Assembly (NCBI RefSeq): GCF_028710345.1
Contig: NZ_JAQTUH010000004.1
Location: 95,183 to 159,182 of the forward strand
DNA from: Sulfuricurvum sp.
Lineage (GTDB): Bacteria; Campylobacterota; Campylobacteria; Campylobacterales; Sulfurimonadaceae
Reading direction: 5' to 3'
Length of the DNA: 64,000 nucleotides
The notes beneath the pieces are model-generated. The model saw only the letters and a program-made list of their open reading frames with translations, ran no database searches and had not been told where the DNA came from. How positions within the stretch are numbered: the stretch's first letter is position 1; each line of letters opens with the position of its first letter. Of the stretch, positions 1 to 8,382 are shown piece after piece. Both the position numbers and the translations under genes were made by a program.

Positions 1-1
1 A

Positions 2-1408
2 GAGATGCAGTTTCCTATTTATGGAACACCATTGCCTCTCGCTATGATCGGTAACAAATTCGACGAACACCATATGCGTGAATATCGCCGTTATTTCAAC
101 CCTATCGTGAAACGTCAGCCGTACAAAATCGGAAACGATTTTGAGATTGAATGGATGCACATGACCCACTCAATCATCGACTCTTCATCATTGGCAATCA
201 CGACCAAAGCGGGAACTATCATCCACACAGGTGACTTTAAAATCGACCATACACCAGTTGATGGCTACACAGCCGATTTACACCGTCTCGCTCACTACGG
301 TGAAAAAGGGGTAATGTGTCTCCTCTCAGATTCAACAAACTCATACAACAAAGAGTGGACGCCAAGTGAGCTTACCGTTGCTCCGGGATTTGATCGTATT
401 TTTGCTAAAGCTGAGGGGCGTGTCATCATGTCTACCTTTAGTTCGAACATCCACCGCGTCTATCAAGCGATTCTCACAGGGATGAAATACAACCGCAAGG
501 TGTGTGTCATCGGACGTTCTATGGAGCGTAACCTCGAAGTGTGTATGCAATACGATTACATCAAATTGCCGAAAAATATCTTCATCGATGCCGAAGAGGC
601 AAACCGTATGAGCGATAAAGATGTTCTCATCGTCACTACAGGAAGCCAAGGAGAACCAAGTTCTGCATTGTTCCGCATGGCGATAGGCGAACACCGACAC
701 ATCAAAATCAAACCGACCGATTTGATCGTCCTCTCTGCCCGTGCGATTCCAGGGAATGAAGGTTCTATTTCAGGGATGCTCAACTATCTCCAACGTGCCG
801 GCGCAAAAGTAGCCAATGATCGTGATATTCACGTATCGGGTCACGCCAGTATGGAAGAGCAAAAATTGATGCTCCGCCTTACTAATCCAAAATATTTCCT
901 TCCAGTGCACGGTGAATACAACCATATCATGAAACACCGTGAAACCGCAATCACTTGTGGTGTTCCTGAGCGTAATATTCTCCTTATGTCCGATGGTGAT
1001 TGTATCGAAGTGGGTACTAAATTTATGCGCAAAGCAAAAACCGTTAAAACCGGTAAAACCTATATCGATAACCAAAACAACCACCAAATCGAAGATGACA
1101 TCGTTATTGATCGTCAAAAAATGGCATCCGAGGGGATGGTGGTTCTCGTCGCACAAGTCAGCTCTGCCGATTCACGATTACTCTCCAAACCTCTTGTTAC
1201 CAGCTTCGGTCTTGTAGCCGATCGCAACGACAAAGCATTTGCTGCTGAGATGGAAGATGTATTAGAACACTTCCTTATCAATCTCAAACACGGTTTGATT
1301 GAAAATCCAAAAGCATTGGAAAATGATTTACGTCAAGTCGTCCGTAAACATATCTACCGAAAAATGAAAAAATATCCTCTTATCGTTCCTCACGTTTTTG
1401 TTATGTAA
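2..1408 (+). CDS. rnj: Ribonuclease J (5' end outside window)
   Basis: C-terminal two thirds of RNase J, the metallo-beta-lactamase/beta-CASP ribonuclease that replaces RNase E in mRNA decay in this phylum. The reading frame is open to the left edge, and the HxHxDH metal motif that every RNase J carries in its first ~80 residues is missing, so the gene starts upstream of the window. Visible family marks are the SDSTN...TPSE segment, the beta-CASP stretch with VTTGSQGEPSSAL, SGHAS followed by PVHGEY, and the C-terminal helical domain. The internal ATG at 5 is not the true start. A terminator-like hairpin follows the stop codon directly. Acts on RNA in the cytoplasm. Confidence 0.92.
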   Translation, partial: EMQFPIYGTPLPLAMIGNKFDEHHMREYRRYFNPIVKRQPYKIGNDFEIEWMHMTHSIIDSSSLAITTKAGTIIHTGDFKIDHTPVDGYTADLHRLAHYGEKGVMCLLSDSTNSYNKEWTPSELTVAPGFDRIFAKAEGRVIMSTFSSNIHRVYQAILTGMKYNRKVCVIGRSMERNLEVCMQYDYIKLPKNIFIDAEEANRMSDKDVLIVTTGSQGEPSSALFRMAIGEHRHIKIKPTDLIVLSARAIPGNEGSISGMLNYLQRAGAKVANDRDIHVSGHASMEEQKLMLRLTNPKYFLPVHGEYNHIMKHRETAITCGVPERNILLMSDGDCIEVGTKFMRKAKTVKTGKTYIDNQNNHQIEDDIVIDRQKMASEGMVVLVAQVSSADSRLLSKPLVTSFGLVADRNDKAFAAEMEDVLEHFLINLKHGLIENPKALENDLRQVVRKHIYRKMKKYPLIVPHVFVM

Positions 1409-1430
1409 AAGACGCTTTTAGCGTCTTTTA
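1406..1430 (+). terminator. Hairpin terminator after RNase J
   Basis: A perfect 11-bp inverted repeat (TAAAAGACGCT / AGCGTCTTTTA) with a 3-nt loop begins at the RNase J stop codon itself and ends in a T-rich arm. It fits an intrinsic terminator, although the U-tract is short. Confidence 0.65.
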
Positions 1431-1486
1431 CACTTCTCTTCGTTATACTTCCTTAGAATTACTACCCTATTGCATAGGAATAATAA

Positions 1487-2329
1487 ATGTCAATTACAAA
1501 AATCAATACTAAAGAAAATATCTTCGGAGACAATATTGCTTTTGTAGAAAAATGGGATTTTTCTACAGCTAATACTTCAGAAGAAACCCGTATTTTAGCA
1601 ATTACCCAAGTTGCTTCCATCTGCTACCAATCTCCAAAAGCGTTAGGAAGTGAAACTCTTTATAATCGTCTAATGGCAGAGTCCATGGGACTTCCTTCCA
1701 GCTCATTTGAGTTTGTCCCCGTACTACTTGACTACAACAACCCACAACACCAAGAACTTCTCCAAAAAGAGTACAGCAATGTCAAAAAATTTGGAGAACT
1801 TATCGAAGAGGGCAAATACTTGCTAACGAACTACCGTGCTATCGTTTATGATTTTGAAAACGATAAAGATGGGTATAGTTTTGATATCAGACAAATTTTT
1901 AATACCCTTGATGAAGCAGCAATCATCCAAAAAAACTTTCATGTGTTTTTATACAAAGTTGACTTACCAACACGATCACAAATGGTACGCCATCGTGTCA
2001 ATTGGCAAGAGCTTTCTCGCAGATACGTCTCAGGAAAACGGGTTCCATTTGATTTCTACATTAGCGAAAAAATGGTTCCGATTACGACTAATGACTTCGA
2101 TACGCAAAAAATTATAGATCTATGTGTAGAGCATTATATGAATGCCATTGATGCGGGCGTTAAGCCCCAAGAAGCGCGCAGAATCATCCCTCAAGCCGCT
2201 TATACTCAAATATGGGGAGCATTCATGCCTAATCAGCTTGCAAACTATTTCAAGCTTCGTCTGGATGAACACGCTCAATGGGAAATCAGGAAAACTGCGG
2301 AAGCGATGAAAGAACTACTCGGTCAATAA
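1487..2329 (+). CDS. thyX: Flavin-dependent thymidylate synthase (ThyX family), atypical motif
   Basis: Makes dTMP from dUMP using FAD and methylene-tetrahydrofolate. The signature region reads RHRVNWQELSRRY at residues 168-180 and is followed by the family's C-terminal segment, ARRIIPQAAYTQIW then NYFKLRLDEHAQWEIR. The protein has 280 residues, against about 200-250 for typical ThyX; the extra length lies mostly between residues 75 and 150. Only six residues separate RHR from the conserved Ser, where the family rule is seven. Start at ATG 1487 follows an AGGAA ribosome site. No folate-type ThyA gene is seen in the window. Family assignment is good; whether it has normal ThyX activity is unproven. 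Confidence 0.85.
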   Translation: MSITKINTKENIFGDNIAFVEKWDFSTANTSEETRILAITQVASICYQSPKALGSETLYNRLMAESMGLPSSSFEFVPVLLDYNNPQHQELLQKEYSNVKKFGELIEEGKYLLTNYRAIVYDFENDKDGYSFDIRQIFNTLDEAAIIQKNFHVFLYKVDLPTRSQMVRHRVNWQELSRRYVSGKRVPFDFYISEKMVPITTNDFDTQKIIDLCVEHYMNAIDAGVKPQEARRIIPQAAYTQIWGAFMPNQLANYFKLRLDEHAQWEIRKTAEAMKELLGQ

Positions 2330-2336
2330 ATATTTC

Positions 2337-2356
2337 GTATTGAGCTCGCTCAATAC
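2337..2356 (+). terminator. Hairpin after thyX
   Basis: An 8-bp perfect stem (GTATTGAG / CTCAATAC) with a CTCG loop lies 8 nt after the thyX stop. There is no strong U-tract, so it is a weak or Rho-assisted terminator candidate. Confidence 0.4.
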
Positions 2357-2471
2357 ATAACACTCAAATCACCTACAAAAAACTTCACTCAAGCCAATTC
2401 TTTTTTTACTTCTCCTAACAATATTATTTTTATGTTACTATAGTATCAGAAAATAAAAAAGGATTTTAATC

Positions 2472-2717
2472 ATGAAAAGAAAAAGTGTCATAGTTTTATT
2501 AACTTTATTAGCTATTTTAGGAGCAGGATGCACCCACAAAAGCCTAAATATTAACGGTATGATATGTCCTGAAGGGCACAGTGAAGAGATGGTCAAAGCC
2601 GATTTTAGTCAATGCCGTTATTACAATCTTGATGATGCACAAAAAGCAGCTATGGGTCAAGTGAGTGTTGAATGTAAAGAGTGTTTGGAGAAAAAAGGGT
2701 ATAAAATTCAGAAGTAA
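2472..2717 (+). CDS. Small predicted lipoprotein
   Basis: An 81-residue exported protein. It has a KRK-positive N-terminus, a hydrophobic stretch and a lipobox LGAGC with Cys20, so it should be lipidated and anchored facing the periplasm. The mature part is short and contains four further cysteines (residues 32, 48, 68 and 71), the last two in a CKEC pair, which could bind metal or form disulfides. An AGGA ribosome site precedes ATG 2472, and a TATAGT -10-like box lies about 25 nt upstream. I do not recognise the family. It stands alone between thyX and the convergent rplT. Confidence 0.7.
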   Translation: MKRKSVIVLLTLLAILGAGCTHKSLNINGMICPEGHSEEMVKADFSQCRYYNLDDAQKAAMGQVSVECKECLEKKGYKIQK

Positions 2718-2718
2718 T

Positions 2719-2790
2719 CGTCATTCCATGCCTAGACACGGAAGCTACACATCCTAGGACATTAGATGCCGTATCAAATACGGCATGACG
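2719..2790. repeat. Intergenic palindromic repeat
   Basis: A 72-nt element bounded by CGTCAT and ATGACG in inverted orientation, enclosing a perfect 9-bp hairpin (ATGCCGTAT / ATACGGCAT, loop CAA, 2766-2786). It sits between convergent genes (the lipoprotein gene and rplT) and may end transcription in both directions. The CGTCATTCC start is shared with the element at 3526-3627, so this is one member of a dispersed family. Confidence 0.6.
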
Positions 2791-2798
2791 AGAGTAAT

Positions 2799-3152
2799 TT
2801 AAAGTGCTGCTTTAGCAAGAGCCGTGAGGGCAGTAAATGCCGCTGCGTCGTTCATAGCCATATCAGCAAGAATTTTGCGATCAAGTTCGATGTTTGCACG
2901 TTTAAGACCGTTCATGAATACAGAATAGCTCATTCCGTTTAGGCGACAAGCCGCATTAATACGGATAATCCACAATTTACGGAACTCACGTTTTTTCTGT
3001 TTACGATCACGGAATGCGTATACGAGTGAGCGTTCTAATTGCTCTTTCGCTTTACGGAAGTGCTTATGACGAGCACTGTAGAAACCACGTGCGAGTTTCA
3101 ATACTTTTTTATGACGTCTGCGTCTTACGACACCAGTTTTTACTCTTGGCAT
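2799..3152 (-). CDS. rplT: Large ribosomal subunit protein bL20
   Basis: A 117-residue, strongly basic protein with the L20 N-terminus ([19 protein letters not shown]) and the [20 protein letters not shown] core. It is an early 23S rRNA-binding assembly protein. It is the last gene of the usual infC-rpmI-rplT order and lies 97 nt after rpmI, with a GAAAGGAAA ribosome site. L20 represses this operon in other bacteria, and the spacer contains hairpins that could take part. Confidence 0.98.
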   Translation of the reverse strand: MPRVKTGVVRRRRHKKVLKLARGFYSARHKHFRKAKEQLERSLVYAFRDRKQKKREFRKLWIIRINAACRLNGMSYSVFMNGLKRANIELDRKILADMAMNDAAAFTALTALAKAAL

Positions 3153-3200
3153 TTTTTTCCTTTCTTGACCCGGTTCACTTTAAATATAAATGACGGGGTG

Positions 3201-3232
3201 CCGCTTTGCGGACTTGCCCAACGTACTGTTGG
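3201..3232 (-). promoter_or_regulatory. Structured rpmI-rplT spacer (two hairpins)
   Basis: On the minus strand the spacer first forms CCAAC-agtac-GTTGG and then CCGC-aaa-GCGG, both perfect short stems, upstream of the rplT ribosome site. L20 autoregulation through RNA structure is known in E. coli and Bacillus; applying it here is inference. The structures could also simply stabilise or attenuate the transcript. Confidence 0.4.
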
Positions 3233-3249
3233 AGAGTTTATGTAGAGGT

Positions 3250-3444
3250 TTAGTCTACGATCATCTTTTTGATAGCTTTAACATCAACATTCGCAACCAC
3301 TTTAGGGGTGTTTTGCTTACGACGAGTTCCAGCATCTTGTTTTGTCAAAATGTGACTGCGGAATGCAGAACCACGTTTAACAGTGCCATTTTTCTTTACT
3401 TTGAAGCGTTTTACAGCCCCTTTTACCGATTTCATTTTTGGCAT
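3250..3444 (-). CDS. rpmI: Large ribosomal subunit protein bL35
   Basis: A 64-residue basic protein with the L35 pattern [20 protein letters not shown], then a [14 protein letters not shown] segment and a KKMIVD C-terminus. It lies between infC and rplT in the conserved order and has an AAAGGA ribosome site. A TATAAT -10 box about 40 nt upstream suggests it can also be transcribed apart from infC. Confidence 0.97.
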   Translation of the reverse strand: MPKMKSVKGAVKRFKVKKNGTVKRGSAFRSHILTKQDAGTRRKQNTPKVVANVDVKAIKKMIVD

Positions 3445-3485
3445 CGACTTGATCCTTTCGCAAAAATTCTCTAAACGAGACGCGG

Positions 3486-3491
3486 ATTATA
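3486..3491 (-). promoter_or_regulatory. -10 box for rpmI-rplT
   Basis: TATAAT on the minus strand, about 42 nt before the rpmI start. It lies downstream of the infC-rpmI palindromes, so rpmI-rplT could keep its own supply if infC transcripts end in the repeats. No clear -35 box was seen, which is normal for this phylum. Confidence 0.45.
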
Positions 3492-3525
3492 CCATAAAAA
3501 ACGTTATGTCTTGATTTTATTTTTT

Positions 3526-3627
3526 GTCATCGTGCCACGACATGGAATTTACAGCGAACAGAGAGGTTCCGAATCAAGTTCGGAATGACGAAAATAAGTT
3601 ACCGTCATCCTGAACTTGATTCAGGAT
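3526..3627. repeat. Tandem palindromic repeats between rpmI and infC
   Basis: Three palindromes in a row: TCGTG-c-CACGA (3530-3540), TTCCGAA-tcaag-TTCGGAA (3567-3585) and ATCCTGAA-cttga-TTCAGGAT (3607-3627). The last two share the core GAACTTGATTC in opposite orientation, and the flanks read GTCAT/ATGAC as in the element at 2719-2790. They are dispersed repeats rather than gene-specific signals, though they would fold in an infC-rpmI transcript. Confidence 0.65.
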
Positions 3628-3647
3628 CCAAATAGGAGAAGAATCTT

Positions 3648-4178
3648 TTATTTTTTATCGTCTTTTTTCGGATGGATCATCATGTTACAATAACGACCTT
3701 CCATAGCAGGGGTTTTATACATCATCCCAACATCTTCAACCATTGGCCAAACACGCTCTAATACCGCTACCGCAGCTTCAGGGTGCGCCATTTCTCGTCC
3801 GCGTAAAAATACACGGAAGTGGACATGTTTTCCCTCTTCGAGAAATTCACGGGCGTGTTTCACTTTGTAACCGACATCATTATCCGCAATTTTTACCGAA
3901 AGCTTGATCTCTTTGACCTCAACTTTGGTTTGTTTTTTGCGCGCCTCTTTTTTCTTCTTCTCTTCTTGATAATGAAACTTACCGTAGTCCATGATCTTCG
4001 CAACCGGTGGTTTCGCATCCGGAGAGATCAATACGAGGTCAAGCCCCAGTTCGTTGGCTTTAGCCATAGCCTCTTGGATCGTAATGATCCCTAATGCTTC
4101 ACCACCATCTACCACACAACGTACCTCAGGAACGCGGATATCCTCGTTCATTTGGACTCGGTCTTGTTTTTTAATCAA
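3648..4178 (-). CDS. infC: Translation initiation factor IF-3
   Basis: IF-3 binds the 30S subunit and checks start codons. The protein is 176 residues with the IF-3 N-domain ([20 protein letters not shown]), a lysine-rich linker near residues 73-86 and the C-domain with [12 protein letters not shown]. There is no ATG at the natural position. The frame opens with TTG at 4178 followed at once by ATT, and the TTG overlaps the thrS TGA stop. An AGGTG ribosome site lies about 8 nt upstream of the TTG. A non-canonical start is the basis of infC self-control in E. coli, where it is AUU. TTG and ATT cannot be told apart from sequence; coordinates given use TTG. Confidence 0.95.
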   Translation of the reverse strand: MIKKQDRVQMNEDIRVPEVRCVVDGGEALGIITIQEAMAKANELGLDLVLISPDAKPPVAKIMDYGKFHYQEEKKKKEARKKQTKVEVKEIKLSVKIADNDVGYKVKHAREFLEEGKHVHFRVFLRGREMAHPEAAVAVLERVWPMVEDVGMMYKTPAMEGRYCNMMIHPKKDDKK

Positions 4179-5983
4179 AAATGCACCTCATTAATTTTTT
4201 GTTTGATCAAAGTTAAAAATTGCTCTTCACTTAGATTGTACTGTTCTCGCGATCTTCTATCTCGCACCGCAACACTTTTTGAGCCAACCTCTTCATCACC
4301 TAAAACGATGATCATCGGAACGCGCCCTTTTTCCGCCGTTCGGATACGTTTATTAAGAGAATCGTTTTTATCGAATATCTCATAGTCAGCACCCATATCG
4401 ATCAGTTTATCTCCCAACTCACGGGCATACGCGACGTGTGATTCGGCAATCGGAACGATAGCGACTTGCGTCGGAGCGATAAACATTGGGAATTCCCCAG
4501 CGTAATGCTCCGTCAATATACCAACAAAACGCTCAAAAGAACCTAAAATGGCACGATGAATCATTACAGGCTGTATTTTTGCGTTCTCTTCGCCGTTATA
4601 CTCAAGCTCAAAACGTGACGGAAGATTAAAATCGAGCTGGATTGTTCCACACTGCCATTCACGTCCGATAGCATCGGTAATTTTGATATCAATTTTAGGA
4701 CCGTAAAACGCTCCGCCCCCCTCATCAATTTCATAAGAAAGGTTATTTTTATCCATCGCCGTTTTCAATGCATTGGTCGAAATTTCCCATACCGCATCAT
4801 CACCAACCGCTTTTTCCGGCTTAGTCGAGATCATCATTTTATAATTAAACTCAAATGTTTTCATGATTTTATCTACAAAATCAACCACTTCTATAATCTG
4901 TTGTTCGATTTGATCGGCAGTACAAAAGATATGGGCATCATCTTGGGTAAATTCACGAACACGGAATAAACCGTGGAGTGCCCCAGTCATCTCATGACGG
5001 TGAACAATCCCGTACTCAAAATATTTAAGAGGAAGGTCGCGGTATGAACGTAAATCGTGTTCATAAACCTTGATGTGACCGACACAGTTCATCGGTTTTA
5101 CTCCAAACTCAATCTCATCGATATTGGTGAAATACATGTTTTCACCATAATTTTGGTAATGCCCTGATACTTTCCACAAATCACTTCGTAGCATCTCAGG
5201 ACCGCGAACCGGCTCATAACCACGTTTACGATGAGCTTTAAAAAGGAGTTGCTCTAAACGTGAACGCATACGCGCACCCGCAGGGAGCCAGATTGGGAAT
5301 CCCGCACCGACCTCTTCACGAAATGTGAAAAGTTTCATTTCGGCACCGATTTTACGGTGGTCACGTTTTTCGGCTTCCGCCATTTGATCGAGATATGCTT
5401 TTAGCGATTCTTTATCAGCAAACGCGATACCGTAAATACGGGTCAACATCTCGTTTTTGCTATCACCGCCGAGATATGCACCGGAGATTTTGGTCAATTT
5501 GAAATAACGGATCAAACCAACACTTGGTAAATGAGGTCCACGACAAAGGTCTTCAAATTGACCTTGTTTATAGATCGTTACCGTTTCAGATGGAATACGA
5601 TCCATAACCGCTTGTTTCAGATGATCGTTTGCAAATTTAACACGTGCTTCGTCTTTGGTGATCTCGTAACGCTCGATTTTCTCTTTGCCTTTGGCAATAT
5701 CGAGCATTTTTTTCTCAATCGTTTTGAGATCCTCTTCACCGATTGTTTCATTCACTTTAAAATCGTAATAAAACCCCTCTTTTACCGTTGGACCGACGAA
5801 AAATTTAGCGTCTGTATAGAGTGCTTTGATCGCTTCTGCCATCAAATGTGCACAGGAATGTCGAAGCACTTCGAGAGACTCAGGAGAGTTGTCATACACA
5901 ATCTCCTTGCCTGTAATTCCAAGTGCACCAGCGGTTTGTAAATCGATTATTTGATCGTCATGCATGAATGCAATAATATCCAT
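4175..5983 (-). CDS. thrS: Threonyl-tRNA synthetase
   Basis: Charges tRNA-Thr. The 602-residue length is the Campylobacterota size: the TGS-like N-terminus is only about 35 residues. The editing domain follows, with [11 protein letters not shown] at its start, and then the class II core with the zinc-ligand region KPMNCVGH, motif 2 (VHRHE...[12 protein letters not shown]) and motif 3 near [13 protein letters not shown], ending in an anticodon-binding domain. Its stop overlaps the infC start by 4 nt, so infC translation is probably coupled to it. A TATAAT box lies about 30 nt upstream of the start. Confidence 0.98.
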   Translation of the reverse strand: MDIIAFMHDDQIIDLQTAGALGITGKEIVYDNSPESLEVLRHSCAHLMAEAIKALYTDAKFFVGPTVKEGFYYDFKVNETIGEEDLKTIEKKMLDIAKGKEKIERYEITKDEARVKFANDHLKQAVMDRIPSETVTIYKQGQFEDLCRGPHLPSVGLIRYFKLTKISGAYLGGDSKNEMLTRIYGIAFADKESLKAYLDQMAEAEKRDHRKIGAEMKLFTFREEVGAGFPIWLPAGARMRSRLEQLLFKAHRKRGYEPVRGPEMLRSDLWKVSGHYQNYGENMYFTNIDEIEFGVKPMNCVGHIKVYEHDLRSYRDLPLKYFEYGIVHRHEMTGALHGLFRVREFTQDDAHIFCTADQIEQQIIEVVDFVDKIMKTFEFNYKMMISTKPEKAVGDDAVWEISTNALKTAMDKNNLSYEIDEGGGAFYGPKIDIKITDAIGREWQCGTIQLDFNLPSRFELEYNGEENAKIQPVMIHRAILGSFERFVGILTEHYAGEFPMFIAPTQVAIVPIAESHVAYARELGDKLIDMGADYEIFDKNDSLNKRIRTAEKGRVPMIIVLGDEEVGSKSVAVRDRRSREQYNLSEEQFLTLIKQKINEVHF

Positions 5984-6013
5984 AGGGGTGCCTCGTATGA
6001 GAAAATATCGCGA

Positions 6014-6019
6014 ATTATA
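6014..6019 (-). promoter_or_regulatory. -10 box for thrS-infC
   Basis: TATAAT on the minus strand, 30 nt before the thrS ATG. It would give a leader of roughly 20-25 nt, too short for a T-box or a tRNA-like operator. Confidence 0.45.
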
Positions 6020-6092
6020 CGGCTTTGTTGATTGGTTTGAGTTTAAAAGAACTTTTCAAACCAAAAATAGCACTTATTTTGAAGTGGTTTAT

Positions 6093-6977
6093 CTATTTTA
6101 ACGAAACAATTACTCGATTACGACCCTCTTTTTTTGCTTTATAGAGAGCTTGATCGGCAAGATCAAGTAAATGAGTCACCGATTCAATTCCTTGATGGAA
6201 TTGAATCACTCCAAAGCTGGCCGTTACATCAAGACCCTGTGGATAATATTTCTCAATCTCTTTTCTCAGCCCTTCAGCTTTAATTTTTGCATCTTCGAGT
6301 GTGCAACTATCAAGTACCAATATAAATTCTTCCCCCCCAAAACGGGCAGCTATATCTTCTTGACGTGCTTTTTGACGAATCAAGCCTCCAATTTCACGCA
6401 ACACTTCATCACCAACGATATGTCCATACGTATCATTAATACTTTTAAAATGATCAATATCGATTATAATAATCGATAAAGGGTCGTCGTGACGCATTGC
6501 ATGTGCTACTTTCGAAGCAAGTACATCACTAAGATAATGACGATTATAAAGACCTGTTAATTGATCATGTACCGCTATCTCTTTTAAAAGATCATACTGA
6601 CGCTTGAGGGTAACATGAGTTTTTACCCGTGCTTTAACAATAGAGGGGTGAATAGGCTTAGTGATATAATCCACCGCACCCAAGGATAATCCATACCCCT
6701 CTTCCTCGATAGAATCTTTCCCCGTAACAAAAATTATGGGAATATTCGCTGTTTCACTATCTTCACGAAGCAATCGACAGACATCATATCCATTCACATC
6801 AGGCATCTCAACATCGAGCAAAATCAAATCAGGAGTTGGGTCTTGTGTTGCCAATTCTACTGCACGTGTCCCGTTATGAGCAATTTTTATAATATACTCA
6901 TTTTTGAGAATATGTGCCATCGTTTGAATATTTAACCGAGTATCATCTACAATCAGAACTACCGCTTTTTTGCTCAT
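6093..6977 (-). CDS. Response regulator with diguanylate cyclase (REC-GGDEF)
   Basis: A 294-residue cytoplasmic protein. Residues 1-120 form a receiver domain: acidic pair D11-D12, phosphoacceptor D55 in LILLDVEMPD, T85 and K107. Residues 130-294 are a GGDEF domain with GGEEF at 214-218, so it should make cyclic di-GMP. RQED at 205-208, five residues before the GGEEF, is a canonical inhibitory I-site, so product feedback is likely. Its start overlaps the stop of the upstream SPOR-HPt gene by 4 nt, which suggests that the HPt protein passes phosphate to D55. No histidine kinase is adjacent. Confidence 0.93.
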   Translation of the reverse strand: MSKKAVVLIVDDTRLNIQTMAHILKNEYIIKIAHNGTRAVELATQDPTPDLILLDVEMPDVNGYDVCRLLREDSETANIPIIFVTGKDSIEEEGYGLSLGAVDYITKPIHPSIVKARVKTHVTLKRQYDLLKEIAVHDQLTGLYNRHYLSDVLASKVAHAMRHDDPLSIIIIDIDHFKSINDTYGHIVGDEVLREIGGLIRQKARQEDIAARFGGEEFILVLDSCTLEDAKIKAEGLRKEIEKYYPQGLDVTASFGVIQFHQGIESVTHLLDLADQALYKAKKEGRNRVIVSLK

Positions 6978-8134
6978 TGAATCATCTCTTCAATACGTTC
7001 TATTAATTCGAGTGCTTTCTCATACTCAAGCTTCTCAATACTTTTTTTAAGCTCTTCTAACACAACGGCAATTTTTTCATCCGTAGCTTCATCAAAAGCA
7101 CCTAAATATCCTGCATCAATAAACAAACTTTTGTTTATATTTTGTCGTAAAAACTCAAGTTGTGTCCGAAGTTGTGTCTTCTTATCAATAAACGGGTGTG
7201 GACTTTTGGGATTCACAACGCGTTCTTTAATCAGCACTATCGTTTTATTTAAAATAGTTTCGCATTCGACAAAGACCGTCTCAACCAATAGATGATTTTT
7301 TTCCCGCGCCGCAACTTCCAATTTTTTAGAGCTCAACCGTAATGTTGTCGCTGAGACGCTAGCCGATGCACTTTTTAGCTGATGGGTTTGTTTTTGAATC
7401 TCTGCAAAATCACCTTTATCCATTGCTTCTTTAATATTATTTATGAGCCTTTGGGTATCGCGCAAAAATAAATTGATTGCACTATTTAGATTCTCCTCAT
7501 CTCCCCCTGCACGCTTAAGTGCATCTTCATAGCTCCAAGATACAAAAACATCAAAATTTGCTTTTAATTCCTCTTTATACTTGATAATTTGTTCTTTTAA
7601 TCTATCGGTTTTTTTTCCTTTACGGGTCAAAAAAAGGACTCCGATACCAACAAATACTAAAAAACCAAGCGAGACCCATATCCATGCATGACTCTTATTA
7701 TCCTCAATAGTTATTTCTATCGGAAGAGGAGTAGGAATACTCTTGGGAAGCACTTCATTTTTTATTATTGTTGGCTCAACGCTCTTATTTTTCCAAAGTA
7801 TAGAACCGTCAGTGGGTCCAAAATAACCATTAATATATGCATCAGGATATAGTTTTTTAAATTGCGTTAAAACAACCGTTGCCGATTCTTTTTTATCAAA
7901 CGGTTCTAGTGTCACGATGAATGCTTTACCCGATGGTCGCGCAAGAACTTCAAAATGGTATGCTTCTTGAAGGGCTAATTCTTTACCGCTAAATGTAGAA
8001 GCAAATAAATCCAACTTCTCTTTCGCCTCATCAAATGTACTAAAAGAGGCTAAAACAACCTTATAACCTTGTTGTTCATTGGCATATATCGTGCTAAAAG
8101 TGATTAAAAAAAGGAAAATAAAAATAGATCTCAC
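6974..8134 (-). CDS. Membrane protein: periplasmic SPOR-like domain plus cytoplasmic HPt
   Basis: 386 residues. A signal peptide occupies 1-18. A SPOR-like repeat spans about 23-104, with YKVVLASFSTFDEA and AFIVTLEPFDKKESA forming its two beta-alpha halves. One transmembrane segment lies at about 151-170, and a cytoplasmic HPt domain at about 195-300 has phospho-acceptor His251 in THQLKSASASVSA. A second helical region covers 318-386. SPOR domains usually bind denuded peptidoglycan at division sites; HPt domains relay phosphate. Joined to a diguanylate cyclase by a 4-nt overlap, this looks like a cell-wall-sensing input to c-di-GMP. The SPOR call rests on pattern only. Confidence 0.75.
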   Translation of the reverse strand: MRSIFIFLFLITFSTIYANEQQGYKVVLASFSTFDEAKEKLDLFASTFSGKELALQEAYHFEVLARPSGKAFIVTLEPFDKKESATVVLTQFKKLYPDAYINGYFGPTDGSILWKNKSVEPTIIKNEVLPKSIPTPLPIEITIEDNKSHAWIWVSLGFLVFVGIGVLFLTRKGKKTDRLKEQIIKYKEELKANFDVFVSWSYEDALKRAGGDEENLNSAINLFLRDTQRLINNIKEAMDKGDFAEIQKQTHQLKSASASVSATTLRLSSKKLEVAAREKNHLLVETVFVECETILNKTIVLIKERVVNPKSPHPFIDKKTQLRTQLEFLRQNINKSLFIDAGYLGAFDEATDEKIAVVLEELKKSIEKLEYEKALELIERIEEMIQ

Positions 8135-8256
8135 TGCACCAATGACCTTTCAAAAAAATTAGTGAAAAAGTTTACTTGCTTATCGAGAGGAAAATATGCG
8201 CCATTATATCATGGTATTTAAAATTATTTGATAACAAAGAGGATTATTTTAAAAAA

Positions 8257-8332
8257 TGGTGGTCCCAACAGGACTCGAACCTGTGACCACTACCTTGTCG
8301 AGGTAGTGCTCTACCAACTGAGCTATAAGACC
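8257..8332 (-). tRNA. tRNA-Val(GAC)
   Basis: A 76-nt cloverleaf with encoded CCA. The acceptor GGTCTTA pairs with TGGGACC (two G-T pairs), the D stem is GCTC/GAGC, the anticodon stem CTACC/GGTAG, and the T arm ACAGG-TTCGAGT-CCTGT. The seven-base anticodon loop is TCGACAA, giving anticodon GAC at 34-36. Position 33 is therefore C, where U is almost universal. The gene stands alone between the SPOR-HPt gene and lspA. Confidence 0.93.
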
Positions 8333-8382
8333 ACTGTGTGAGTGAAGGCTGAAATTATAATGAGGTGGAAGTTAAAAGGGAC

